Shown here: positions 9,151 through 17,098 of the stretch, in pieces
How the letters are laid out: each line of letters starts with the position of its first letter
Numbering within the stretch: the first letter of the stretch is position 1
Source of the DNA: Saprospiraceae bacterium
GTDB taxonomy: Bacteria > Bacteroidota > Bacteroidia > Chitinophagales > Saprospiraceae
Assembly: GCA_016714085.1 (NCBI GenBank)
Contig: JADJNW010000021.1
Span: 1 to 64,000 of the forward strand
DNA: 64,000 nucleotides
Direction of reading: 5' to 3'
The notes under the pieces: model-generated
Seen by the model: the letters and a program-made list of their open reading frames with translations, nothing else
The model's database searches: none
What the model was told of the DNA's origin: nothing
Program-made: the position numbers and the translations under genes

Positions 9151-9242
9151 ATGTGGTGTTGTGGTGATTTGGTGTTATAGTGATTTGGTGTTGTGGTGTT
9201 GAAGTTGGCTAAAGCACCATAACACTATCGCACTAAAGCACC
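9151..9242. repeat. TGGTGTT word repeat with opposing arm
   Basis: The word TGGTGTTG/TGGTGATT recurs from 9151 to 9203 with an inner period of about 16 bases. A partly complementary stretch (AGCACCATAACACTATC at 9212-9228 and more) follows at 9212-9242. It could fold into an imperfect hairpin just upstream of pheS. One of several such elements in the window, each built on its own word. Confidence 0.5.
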
Positions 9243-9314
9243 TTCTTTTCAGCTTGCAAAAGTAATGGAATTGCTAAAAACAACCACCGAAAGTGCTAAA
9301 AGAGTTTCAAAAGA

Positions 9315-10001
9315 TTACCAATAATTGTCTTGGTTGTAGGAAGCACGGCTTGGTTGACTGAACTTCATGCGGTAGTACATCCCTGCCAATAAGCCAAAAG
9401 CAAAGCCACCGATATGCGCCCACCAAGCTACGCCTTCACTTTGCGCGGTTTCTACTTGCAATGCAGCTGTACCGCTGATCCATTGTTGCCAAATCCAAAA
9501 ACCAAGAAACAGGAAAGCCGGAATTCGAAAAGTGAAGATAAAAAACAGCATTTTGACACGGGAAGCTGGAAACATGACGAGATAAGCACCCATCACAGCA
9601 GAGATAGCGCCACTTGCGCCGACCGTAGGTACTTCGCTACCCATATTGAAATAAATATGCGCCGCGTGTGCCGCCAATCCGCCCAATAAATAAAATATCA
9701 CAAATCTAAAATTGCCAATGGTGGCTTCAATATTATCTGCGAAAACCCACAGGAATAGCATATTGCCAATCAAGTGCATCCAACCACCATGCAAAAACAT
9801 ACTAGTGACTAAGGTAAACAAGTCTTGCCCGCGCATCGTTTCGGCAGGGATAGAGCCATAATCAAAGATAAAAGCATTTAATTGTCCGGGAGGCATATTT
9901 ACTTGCATCAGGAAAATTGCAACATTTAATGCAATGAATCCATAGCTAAATAAAGGGAAGTGCCCGCCGCGCACCTGATCATCGCCTATTGGGAAAAGCA
10001 T
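9315..10001 (-). CDS. Rhomboid family intramembrane serine protease
   Basis: Using the ATG at 10001 (MLFPIGDDQVRGG), the usual start in this family, the protein has 228 residues; the frame is open 12 codons further. Six or so membrane helices carry the rhomboid signature: HGGWMHLIGNMLFLW (oxyanion-hole His and Asn), GASGAISAV with the catalytic Ser, and WWAHIGGFAFGLLAG with the catalytic His. Rhomboids cut single-pass membrane proteins within the bilayer of the inner membrane. The gene lies between pheS and the ChaN-like gene and is divergent from the latter. All catalytic residues are present. Confidence 0.93.
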   Translation of the reverse strand: MLFPIGDDQVRGGHFPLFSYGFIALNVAIFLMQVNMPPGQLNAFIFDYGSIPAETMRGQDLFTLVTSMFLHGGWMHLIGNMLFLWVFADNIEATIGNFRFVIFYLLGGLAAHAAHIYFNMGSEVPTVGASGAISAVMGAYLVMFPASRVKMLFFIFTFRIPAFLFLGFWIWQQWISGTAALQVETAQSEGVAWWAHIGGFAFGLLAGMYYRMKFSQPSRASYNQDNYW

Positions 10002-10236
10002 ACGCTCGTTTTTGTATTCTAACAACAAAATTAGCATAATCGCTCACTTTGACAGGAATCTTTCGATGAAGAATTATTGCGAAATGAATACAATTCGATC
10101 GTTTTCGATTGACAAACCCTTGTAGATATTAAGTTTTGCGGCAAGGAGTTCAAAAGGCTTGATTGTAACCAATTGTTAAAGCAATCTACAGATGAATCAA
10201 ACTTTTGCTATCTTTCCCTCAGAAAAATACTCCATC

Positions 10237-11091
10237 ATGCGAAAAATTTTATTGGCTATTCTATCTCAATTGCTGTTGCAAATGGGCTTCAGCCAAACCA
10301 AGCCAGCATACGTGATTTTCGATGCAAAAGGCAAGAAAGTTTCTTATGAAAAAATGATGAATTCCATTCGCAAAGCAGATATGCTTTTGTTTGGAGAATT
10401 GCATAACAACCCAATTTGCCATTGGCTACAATTGGAAGTGACCAAGGAATTAGGGCAGACACGCCAATTGATTCTTGGTGCGGAGATGTTTGAAGCAGAT
10501 AACCAAGCTCCTCTAAATCAATATCTTGCGGGTGAGATCGATGCCAAAGGTTTGGACTCTTTGGCTCGTCTTTGGAATAATTACAAAACCGATTATGCAC
10601 CTTTGGTAAATTTTGCAAAGCAAAATAAAATACCATTTATCGCCACCAATATTCCCAGGAAGTACGCCAATCTGGTATATAGAGAAGGCTTGGAAGCACT
10701 CGATGCGCTCTCATCTCAAGAGAAGGCATGGATCGCACCGCTTCCTATTGAATATGATGGCGAACTGCCGGGTTACAAAAATATTAAAGCAATGGCGCAG
10801 GGACATGGCGGAGACAATCTACCTAAATCACAAGCGATCAAAGACGCGACGATGGGCTATTTTATGATGAAAAATTATCAATCTGGTAAGCTTTTTATCC
10901 ATTATAACGGCACATATCACTCTGAAAATTATGAAGGCATCCTTTGGTATTTAAAAAGAAAAAATAATTCTTTGAATTATATTACAATTTCGACCGTTTC
11001 ACAGGAAAATCTTGATAAATTATTAATAGAAAATAAAGGAAAAGCTGATTTTATTATTTGTGTCGATCAGGATATGACAACGACTTATTAA
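10237..11091 (+). CDS. ChaN family (haem-binding Tiki superfamily) exported protein
   Basis: 284 residues from the ATG at 10237 (MRKILLAILSQLLLQMGFSQ), which supplies a clear signal peptide; a 15-codon upstream extension would spoil it. The mature part opens with ADMLLFGELHNNPICHWLQL, the conserved GExHxN segment of the ChaN/PF04187 family, and continues with LILGAEMFEADNQAPLNQYL and a late segment LFIHYNGTYHSENYEG. Members bind haem or act as Tiki-like peptidases; in Campylobacter ChaN is tied to iron uptake. No lipobox cysteine is evident, so a periplasmic location is more likely than a lipid anchor. The gene ends before a terminator at 11116-11140. Confidence 0.85.
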   Translation: MRKILLAILSQLLLQMGFSQTKPAYVIFDAKGKKVSYEKMMNSIRKADMLLFGELHNNPICHWLQLEVTKELGQTRQLILGAEMFEADNQAPLNQYLAGEIDAKGLDSLARLWNNYKTDYAPLVNFAKQNKIPFIATNIPRKYANLVYREGLEALDALSSQEKAWIAPLPIEYDGELPGYKNIKAMAQGHGGDNLPKSQAIKDATMGYFMMKNYQSGKLFIHYNGTYHSENYEGILWYLKRKNNSLNYITISTVSQENLDKLLIENKGKADFIICVDQDMTTTY

Positions 11092-11115
11092 AACATGATG
11101 TTCAGATAAATAAAA

Positions 11116-11140
11116 AGCCCGTCTTGAAATAAAACGGGCT
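11116..11140. terminator. Terminator hairpin between convergent genes
   Basis: Arms AGCCCGT (11116-11122) and ACGGGCT (11134-11140) enclose an 11-base loop, with A-runs on the left and T-poor flanks on the right. It lies between the convergent ChaN-like gene and the 11169-11582 gene and may serve the leftward one better, because the A-run becomes a U-run in that transcript. Confidence 0.65.
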
Positions 11141-11168
11141 CGGATATTATAAATATATCAAGTTCTTA

Positions 11169-11582
11169 TTAAGCAATTTTTCGTTCGCGTATTTGCTCCA
11201 CTTCAATGCTGGACACTTGCCCGCCAACGGGTGCAGCAGTATAAACCGCTACCACATCAAGGCTTTGTGTGCTTTCGATGACTAAGAAACCTTCAAATCC
11301 GTGAATGGTAATGATTTCAAAATCTTGCACGTGTCCGCAATGTACTTGTTCTACTTCGTCGTATTTGAGGCTACTTTCCAGCCATTTGGAAATCACACCG
11401 ACGGTCGCCAATTTTTTGCGCAGTCTCACCGCCGTTTTATTGGGATTGTGAATGTTGACCGCTGTTTGGTAATTGCCCGGTAAAAGCCCAGGCGATTGCT
11501 GGGAAGTGCCTGGGATGTCAGAAGTGCAGATAAATTTGACCGCGTACTGAAATTTGTAGGGCGAAGCTTGTTGTTTAGCCAT
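11169..11582 (-). CDS. Conserved protein of unknown function, beta-sandwich type
   Basis: 137 residues from the ATG at 11582 (MAKQQASPYKFQYAVKF); the frame is open 12 codons upstream. The pattern is recognisable from similar proteins in many bacteria: YAVKFICTSDIPG, then LLPGNYQTAVNIHNPNKTAVRLRKK, then FEGFLVIESTQSLDVVAVYTAAP and EVEQIRERKI. Alternating hydrophobic residues suggest an all-beta fold. There is no signal peptide. I know of no function for the family, and the neighbours (ChaN-like, NUDIX) do not help. Confidence 0.7.
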   Translation of the reverse strand: MAKQQASPYKFQYAVKFICTSDIPGTSQQSPGLLPGNYQTAVNIHNPNKTAVRLRKKLATVGVISKWLESSLKYDEVEQVHCGHVQDFEIITIHGFEGFLVIESTQSLDVVAVYTAAPVGGQVSSIEVEQIRERKIA

Positions 11583-11782
11583 GACTTTGTGGTTTTTGGT
11601 GATTGTAATATATTCCAAACGTCTGCAATTTAGATTTTATTTTTTAGTGACTCATTTTCAGATTATTGTTTAAAATATGGATTGAAAATCATTTTTAAAA
11701 TCCTTATCCAAAAAAACTAAATAATAGATGTAAAATTCTGAGTACGGATGCAACTATTAAAGCGACCATATTGTTACCCCGA

Positions 11783-12415
11783 ATGCGTATGAATGCATTT
11801 ATTGAGCATATAGCAAAGAGACTTCAGCAACCACTTCCAGGGCAAGAGGCACAATTCCGTATGGCGCATACTGCTCGTCGCAATGCTGCTCCGATACCAC
11901 CAAATGCGCGACAAGCAGCGGTTTTAGCTTTGTTTTTTCCAAAAAATGCGGATTGGCATTTGGTTTTTATCGAACGAGATGCCTCCAATCCGAATGACCG
12001 ACATGGCGGGCAAATCAGTTTCCCCGGTGGAAAATATGAAGAGGGCGACCAAACCCTTGAAAACACAGCTTTGCGCGAAGCGCATGAGGAAGTTGGCGTG
12101 GATTCACAAAAGGTTACTTTGTTAGGCGCTTTGACAAGTTTGTATATTCCGGTGAGCAATTTTCAGGTGAATCCATTCGTAGGTGTAGCAGATTATGAAC
12201 CAATATTCAATCCACAAGTAGAAGAGGTAAGTTCTATCCTTGAAGTGCCTTTCCATTTACTGCAAAATGCTGATACTCAGAAAGTAACGAATCTTCAACT
12301 TTCCCAGAATTTATCACTCCAGGGAGTACCCTATTTTGACGTGTTCGGCAAAGTGCTATGGGGCGCTACTGCCATGATGCTGAGTGAGTTATTGGAGGTG
12401 GTTAAAGGAAAGTAA
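11783..12415 (+). CDS. NUDIX hydrolase, CoA pyrophosphatase (NudL) type
   Basis: About 210 residues; ATG codons at 11783 and 11789 are both possible, and the open TTG at 11771 is less likely. The Nudix box is complete: GGKYEEGDQTLENTALREAH followed by EEVG fits Gx5Ex7REUxEExGU. It is preceded by ERDASNPNDRHGGQISFPGG, the extended motif that marks the CoA-diphosphatase subgroup, which splits CoA into phosphopantetheine and 3',5'-ADP. The gene overlaps the convergent 12402-12950 gene tail to tail by 14 bases. The family is sure; CoA specificity rests on the upstream motif. Confidence 0.9.
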   Translation: MRMNAFIEHIAKRLQQPLPGQEAQFRMAHTARRNAAPIPPNARQAAVLALFFPKNADWHLVFIERDASNPNDRHGGQISFPGGKYEEGDQTLENTALREAHEEVGVDSQKVTLLGALTSLYIPVSNFQVNPFVGVADYEPIFNPQVEEVSSILEVPFHLLQNADTQKVTNLQLSQNLSLQGVPYFDVFGKVLWGATAMMLSELLEVVKGK

Positions 12416-12950
12416 CTTTGAGACTTTCGGAATAAGGATTATTGATTTGATTGGCAACAATTACTTTTGCGTTCAACCAACCTAGTCGTTTTTTAAGACG
12501 AGCATTGATACTTCCGCCTTTTGCTGCAATTTTTCTATTTGATTTTTCTGGAGACAGTCTCGGTGGTGCATCTTCTTCAAGCCAAAGTACTACATGGATA
12601 GGTTTGTTTTCATCTTGTAAAAATTGTAAATATTTTTGCCAGGTTTGCTTTGCATGGGTAGAGTTTCTTACTCCGCCAATGACGCCAGCCAAGGTATCTC
12701 TTACTTTTTGGGCAATTTCTAAATCCAATTCTGATATGCGAGGAATATTTTCAATCCGATAACCGCGAAAGTTTTTAACTTCTATCAAAGAAAGAATTTC
12801 ATTTTTCAAAACGCCAGTAAAATCAACAGCTTTCGTGTCGTCAATCGCTTCGGAAAGGTTTTCATAATCCTTCGACTCGTCATATTTAAGCAAGTGCGAC
12901 CAATTCTCATCATCAAAATCAAAGCACAGACGGCTTTCCTCAAAAATCAT
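12402..12950 (-). CDS. Putative PD-(D/E)XK-like nuclease partner of an AAA ATPase
   Basis: 182 residues, not matched to a named family. Residues 41-64 read AVDFTGVLKNEILSLIEVKN then FRGY. Asp43 and, 14 residues on, Glu57-Val-Lys59 sit on predicted beta strands in the order and spacing of the PD-(D/E)XK nuclease core, and an upstream helix offers a further Glu. Later parts include AQKVRDTLAGVIGG (helix), PIHVVLWLEED (strand with acidic end) and a basic KKRLGWLNAKVIVAN. It starts 2 bases after the stop of the frame-corrected ATPase gene, so the two are one operon. ATPase-plus-nuclease pairs of this layout are common in antiphage defence. The nuclease call is inference from a short motif; it could instead be a regulatory subunit. 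Confidence 0.55.
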   Translation of the reverse strand: MIFEESRLCFDFDDENWSHLLKYDESKDYENLSEAIDDTKAVDFTGVLKNEILSLIEVKNFRGYRIENIPRISELDLEIAQKVRDTLAGVIGGVRNSTHAKQTWQKYLQFLQDENKPIHVVLWLEEDAPPRLSPEKSNRKIAAKGGSINARLKKRLGWLNAKVIVANQINNPYSESLKVTFL

Positions 12951-12952
12951 AT

Positions 12953-14003
12953 TTAGGGGCTAGTAATGGTTTGTTTGAAATATTCATTTTCTAAATCATA
13001 ATAAGCTGCATATTCTTCTAAAATCGCATCATTTTGAATCTCCGCCAGCGTAGCACCTGTTTCAATTTCGGTGCCATTCTCCCCTTTATACAGAGCAAAA
13101 ACTTCATATCCGGCGCTTGAGTTTGCTCGCGGTACTCTGCTGCTAATGATAAAGATTGAGTAAGTAAAAAATCATGCGTCGCTACAAAAATCTGTACGCC
13201 AGCATTAGCAAGGGTTTGCAGAAACTGCGCCACGACTTTGATGTATTTTGGATTCAAACCTGTTTCCGGTTCATCCCAGAAAAGGATAGTGTCTTTGGTG
13301 AGCGAGCCGTTTAAAATCAGGTAATATAATTGACCGAGTTTGTTAATGCCTTGCGCGACAACGGGCGCTTCGAGTTCCGAATCCAAATCATCAAATTTGA
13401 AATAAAAACGCTCGTCGCGCTGGAACACTTCGGCTTTGATGGCTTCGCGGATTGCTTTTGCTAATTTTTTTGCCTCTTGTAAAGCACTATTTTTTAAAAT
13501 ACCTAAACCAAGTGAAACTGCCAAATCATAATAAGTGCGGTCAAAACTAACCTCGCGCTTTGCATAAAGCGACTGAAAGCCTTTTGCCAAGAGAGCATTT
13601 CCGGAGTTGGAATATAGAGTGAATTTTTTATCCCTAATAATGCGTTTGTATTTGAAGAAATGCGATTTTCATTAGAAAAAAATACGTAATGTCCTGTAGT
13701 AACATTATCATTGACAGTTAAAATATTAATTGTAGCTTTTGGGTTTATATCTGGGTTTTTTACTAATTGTTTAGTATTTAAAATTGCAAAATATTCTCTG
13801 AAATCAGAAGTAATTGCTTGAATACCTGCAACATTTTGATCACTATGAATACTGCCATAAACTGCCTTCAACAAATGCGTCTTCCCCGTTCCATTCTCGC
13901 CAATAAAAACATTGATGCCCGGCGAAAATGCTAAATCCGCCCGCTCGAAGCAGGTGAAGTTTTCTAATTGTAGCCGTTGTATTTTATTAGGATTTTCACT
14001 CAT
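12953..14003 (-). pseudogene. AAA family ATPase (RecF/OLD-like ABC-type), two frameshifts
   Basis: Three frame segments join into about 350 residues. The N-terminus reads KIQRLQLENFTCFERADLAF, then Walker A in NVFIGENGTGKTHLLKAVYG (near residue 37). The C-terminal half has the Walker B acidic pair and D-loop in DTILFWDEPETGLNPK and the switch histidine in VFVATHDFLLTQ-like sequence. One base is missing near 13590 (MLS to AKGFQSLY), and one T near 13105, after which the correct frame continues ALYKGENGTEIETG and on to a TAA at 12953-12955. ABC-type ATPases of this RecF/OLD/SMC-head class use ATP to gate a partner nuclease or toxin. The partner is probably the gene starting at 12950. Both lesions are single bases, so the gene may be intact in the cell. 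Confidence 0.75.
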
Positions 14004-14133
14004 ATTAAGCTCAAAATGTAAAATTAATAGCGATAACGCTTACTTCTCTTTTACAATAGTACAAAAATTTTCGTCAATCAGTTCTACTATTCTAATTGCG
14101 GTGAAAGACATTTTGAAGATAAAGGATTGAAAG

Positions 14134-14568
14134 TCAAAGTTTTTTACTATACTTCCCACTAAATCCACATTGCATTCCGTGAAAGAAATCGCATCCTTGC
14201 TCGGCAACTTCAACTGCATCCTCAGAAAAAGTAAAGGTGAGCGAAGTACAATTTTCGGTGGAAAAGGTGGCTGTTTTATGCTCGCCTAAAGTGGCTTCTC
14301 CATCTATTTCGCCAGTGCAGCCGCTCGCTGTTCCGACGCTGAGCAGGAACACAACTTTGTTATTACCAGCATATTCAATATTTAATGTTCCGGCAGCAGT
14401 TTCACCGTCAAATTCATACGTGCCTGTAAGGGCTTGCAAATCCAGTGATTCTGTGGAAGTTGTAGGTGTCTCTTCTTGCGTAGCGGCAGTGTCATCGGAT
14501 TTTGGTTGCGGATTGCCGCAGGCAAAGAAGAATAACGCAATAAGCACAAGGATGGAAAGGGTTTTCAT
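14134..14568 (-). CDS. Small lipoprotein, unknown function
   Basis: 144 residues with a lipoprotein signal peptide (MKTLSILVLIALFFFACGN, lipobox FFAC with Cys17). A Thr/Glu-rich linker (residues 25-42) leads to a compact domain starting LTGTYEFDGETAAGTLNIEY, with four cysteines (SGCTGE, ENCTSL, QGCDFF, MQCGFSG) that could form two disulfides. The domain looks like a small beta-barrel of the kind found in META/heat-stable lipoproteins, but I cannot name it. It lies downstream of the large barrel protein and is separated from it by a 34-bp palindrome. Confidence 0.75.
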   Translation of the reverse strand: MKTLSILVLIALFFFACGNPQPKSDDTAATQEETPTTSTESLDLQALTGTYEFDGETAAGTLNIEYAGNNKVVFLLSVGTASGCTGEIDGEATLGEHKTATFSTENCTSLTFTFSEDAVEVAEQGCDFFHGMQCGFSGKYSKKL

Positions 14569-14602
14569 GATTGTTTTTATTACAAAAATAAAATTTATAA
14601 TG

Positions 14603-14636
14603 AAAGTGTCCTACGGTTTAAACCGTAGGACACTTT
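14603..14636. repeat. Perfect 34-bp palindrome
   Basis: Each arm is 17 bases with no loop, centred on GGTTTAAACC between 14619 and 14620; the outer ends are AAAGTGTC and GACACTTT. It sits between the leftward DUF5723-type gene (stop at 14645) and the leftward lipoprotein gene (start at 14568). It may act as transcription terminator for the first gene, but the perfection of the match suggests a mobile REP-like element or a gene-boundary palindrome. Confidence 0.75.
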
Positions 14637-14644
14637 GTGTTGAT

Positions 14645-16807
14645 TCACTCCACTTTCTCCAGCATATTCGCTCTTACATAGCCAATTCTTGCAATATATT
14701 GCACTTTCCACCAGGTGGCGTTGGTTTTTTCTAGTACCTGTACGCGGTTTCCTTTTTGCAAGCGGAAGAGCGAACGCGCACTGGCATTGGGTTCTAATTG
14801 TAAACTGCTAATATCCAATACTTTATATGTTTTTACTTTTGTTTCAGGGTGTTCAGGTTTGACGGGATTCTCAGGCCTAATCGGAGGCGTGGGTTCTGGC
14901 GTGCTAATTACTTCTTTTGGCTTTTCTGCTTGCTCCTGGGATGCGTCAATTGACAAGACGACATCTTTTCTTAATTCATTTTCACCAGCCATATCAGCAG
15001 CATTGACGCGGATTTCACGATCAGCAAATCCTGGTTTCTTTACTATGATTCGATAATCCTTGCTGCGTTGCAAGGTCACTTTGATATTCCCATCCAAAAA
15101 GCTATTGATTAGCGCAAGTTCTTCACCGCCGCCAGGCAGAGAGCGATAAACTTCTATTGTAATCCCAGGTAAAGCAGCACCATTTTCGGCATTGCGAGCC
15201 GCACCAATAAAGGATAAATAAGGTTTCAATTCTTCTGCTGCGGGCGCAGTTTCAGCAACTGGTTTTGCTGTTTCTTCGACTTTAGCCTGCTTGGTTTTGC
15301 TTTGCTTTTCAGGCTTAACAGTTTTTTCCGAAGGTTCTGCATCTTCTACTACGATTGGTTTCTCCATCGGAAAATCTTCTGCCACCCCAGTAGAATCTTG
15401 CCACAGCGCCAGTTGTTCTTCGCGCGTCATGCGCCCGAAAGCAAGATTAATCCCGGCATTGAACTGCGCATTTTTGGCTTTTTCCAAGTTGAAAATTGGC
15501 AGAAAATTATCCGATGCAAAATAAATTTGCAATGGCCCGGCATTGAGTGCTAGTCCTGCACCAAGGTTGAACGCAGATTTATTATAAGTAGAATAATTGA
15601 TTGCAGCTTGCAAAAACTTGCCGACCCGATGCTGTAAACCCAATGAAAATGCCCAATCGGTATTCCCTTCATAAAAACGAGGATTAAACAATACGCCTAC
15701 CGAGGTATTCGGCCGGAAAAAATAATTGCCACCGAAATATGCCATCGCCGGAAGCCGCGTGGCATAAGCGCCTAAGGGAAAATTTGTCGGCATCTGAAGT
15801 GAATCCAGGAATTCTTCGAGCTCTTCTTCAAATTCATCAATATCATCGGTTGGAAATTGGACACTCCCATTGACAATTGCATTATAAGTCAGGTCATTTT
15901 TCCAATGAATTCTGCCCAAATTCATAACGCTGGCAAAGACTTCGATCTGATCGTTAACTTGATAATTTGCACCCAAGTCTAATGCGAAGCCATGATTGCC
16001 GCTACCTCGAAGATAAGTGGCAGGATCATCGCTAAGCGTCTGTAAGCCAGAAGAAAACACATCGAATCTTCCTTCAATAGCAAGATAATCATTGTCAAGA
16101 TCATTCACCAGCCGAAGGTCTTGATTAAGGGTGGAAACATTGGCCATTCCGGAAAGGATTTTAAAACGTACCCCGGCAGAAAGTTGCGGCGTAATCACAC
16201 GCGTATAACCCAAGCCGTAGGAGCGAAAATGCGTGCCATGCATGCCCAAGCCGGCAAAATCATAGATTCTTTCCTCTTGAAAATTAGTCGTGTCTTGTGA
16301 AACATCATTCAGCAATGAAAATAAATCCCGTGGGTAATCGGTCTGGAATTGAACGTAGTCGCCAGCTTGAAAGCTGAAAAAATTCTTTTTAACGCGGAAG
16401 CCGAACTCAAGCCAACTCAGATTGATGTCAAGATTCAAGCGGTTTTCGTCATCCAGAATGCCTAAGAAATCTGTAAAATCGCTATCAAAAAAATTTTCAT
16501 CATCATCGCCCCCCAGCATCAAATCACCAAAGTTAAAGCCGCTGTTGCTGTAATTGGCATTGATATTGCCGATAACGGGTAAGCTGACATAAACATTGGA
16601 CAAAGGCATACGCCCGGGATTGAGTGAAAAGGATTGTGGTACGGCGCTGAGGTTATACAGGGTCAGATTTCGTTGGGCTTGGAGTGATGATATAGCTATC
16701 AAAAAGAATAGCAAAATAAAATTTCGTAGCCCAAACAATCTGTTATGGCAATATACGGCATTGCCTACCTTTACCGCGCTGGCGGTTGGTTGTGTAGTTT
16801 TCCACAT
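14645..16807 (-). CDS. DUF5723-like outer-membrane barrel protein with C-terminal SH3 domain
   Basis: 720 residues. A long N-terminus leads to a hydrophobic signal segment (FILLFFLIAISSLQAQ, about residues 30-45). The region from 45 to 470 has the DUF5723 style, LYNLSAVPQSFSLNPGRMP and VYVSLPVIGNINANYSNSG, and glycine/aromatic alternation typical of a Bacteroidota outer-membrane beta-barrel. Residues 480-530 are a Lys/Glu/Ala/Pro linker. Then comes a carboxypeptidase-regulatory-like module (AALPGITIEVYRSLPGGGEE and YRIIVKKPGFADREIRV), a Pro-rich spacer, and a C-terminal bacterial SH3 domain (LFRLQKGNRVQVLEKTNATW to the end). The SH3 part may hold peptidoglycan. The function is unknown; the domain combination is noteworthy. 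Confidence 0.8.
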   Translation of the reverse strand: MWKTTQPTASAVKVGNAVYCHNRLFGLRNFILLFFLIAISSLQAQRNLTLYNLSAVPQSFSLNPGRMPLSNVYVSLPVIGNINANYSNSGFNFGDLMLGGDDDENFFDSDFTDFLGILDDENRLNLDINLSWLEFGFRVKKNFFSFQAGDYVQFQTDYPRDLFSLLNDVSQDTTNFQEERIYDFAGLGMHGTHFRSYGLGYTRVITPQLSAGVRFKILSGMANVSTLNQDLRLVNDLDNDYLAIEGRFDVFSSGLQTLSDDPATYLRGSGNHGFALDLGANYQVNDQIEVFASVMNLGRIHWKNDLTYNAIVNGSVQFPTDDIDEFEEELEEFLDSLQMPTNFPLGAYATRLPAMAYFGGNYFFRPNTSVGVLFNPRFYEGNTDWAFSLGLQHRVGKFLQAAINYSTYNKSAFNLGAGLALNAGPLQIYFASDNFLPIFNLEKAKNAQFNAGINLAFGRMTREEQLALWQDSTGVAEDFPMEKPIVVEDAEPSEKTVKPEKQSKTKQAKVEETAKPVAETAPAAEELKPYLSFIGAARNAENGAALPGITIEVYRSLPGGGEELALINSFLDGNIKVTLQRSKDYRIIVKKPGFADREIRVNAADMAGENELRKDVVLSIDASQEQAEKPKEVISTPEPTPPIRPENPVKPEHPETKVKTYKVLDISSLQLEPNASARSLFRLQKGNRVQVLEKTNATWWKVQYIARIGYVRANMLEKVE

Positions 16808-17023
16808 AGTATGATAGTTTAAAGTAAAAAATGGGGTTTAGTTTTTGCAAATAAATTGCAAAAAGAACCATTTCGGTCTTAACTTCTTTAAGGAAAACTT
16901 CTGGTAGGATAGCCTTTGACTAGCTGGGATCGAAAAAAATATGTTTAGAAATGCCTCAAAACGAACTTAATGAGCCAAATTTAACCGAATTTTGGGAAAA
17001 AACAAAAAAAACAAGCATAATTC

Positions 17024-17064
17024 AAAAGTTGAGGAGCTTTTCTTCCATCAACTCCTCAACTTTT
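17024..17064 (-). terminator. Terminator hairpin for the amidohydrolase gene
   Basis: Perfect 13-bp arms AAAAGTTGAGGAG (17024-17036) and CTCCTCAACTTTT (17052-17064) with a 15-base loop. It lies about 35 bases beyond the 3' end of the leftward gene at 17099, and the outer arm gives a T-run in the leftward transcript. Confidence 0.75.
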
Positions 17065-17098
17065 CAACTTTCACCCTATTCCCCCATCACCCCATCAG

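Noticed and set aside
14237..14734. Plus-strand open frame of 165 codons
   Set aside because: It crosses the lipoprotein gene, the 34-bp palindrome and the end of the barrel gene on the other strand; no family resemblance.
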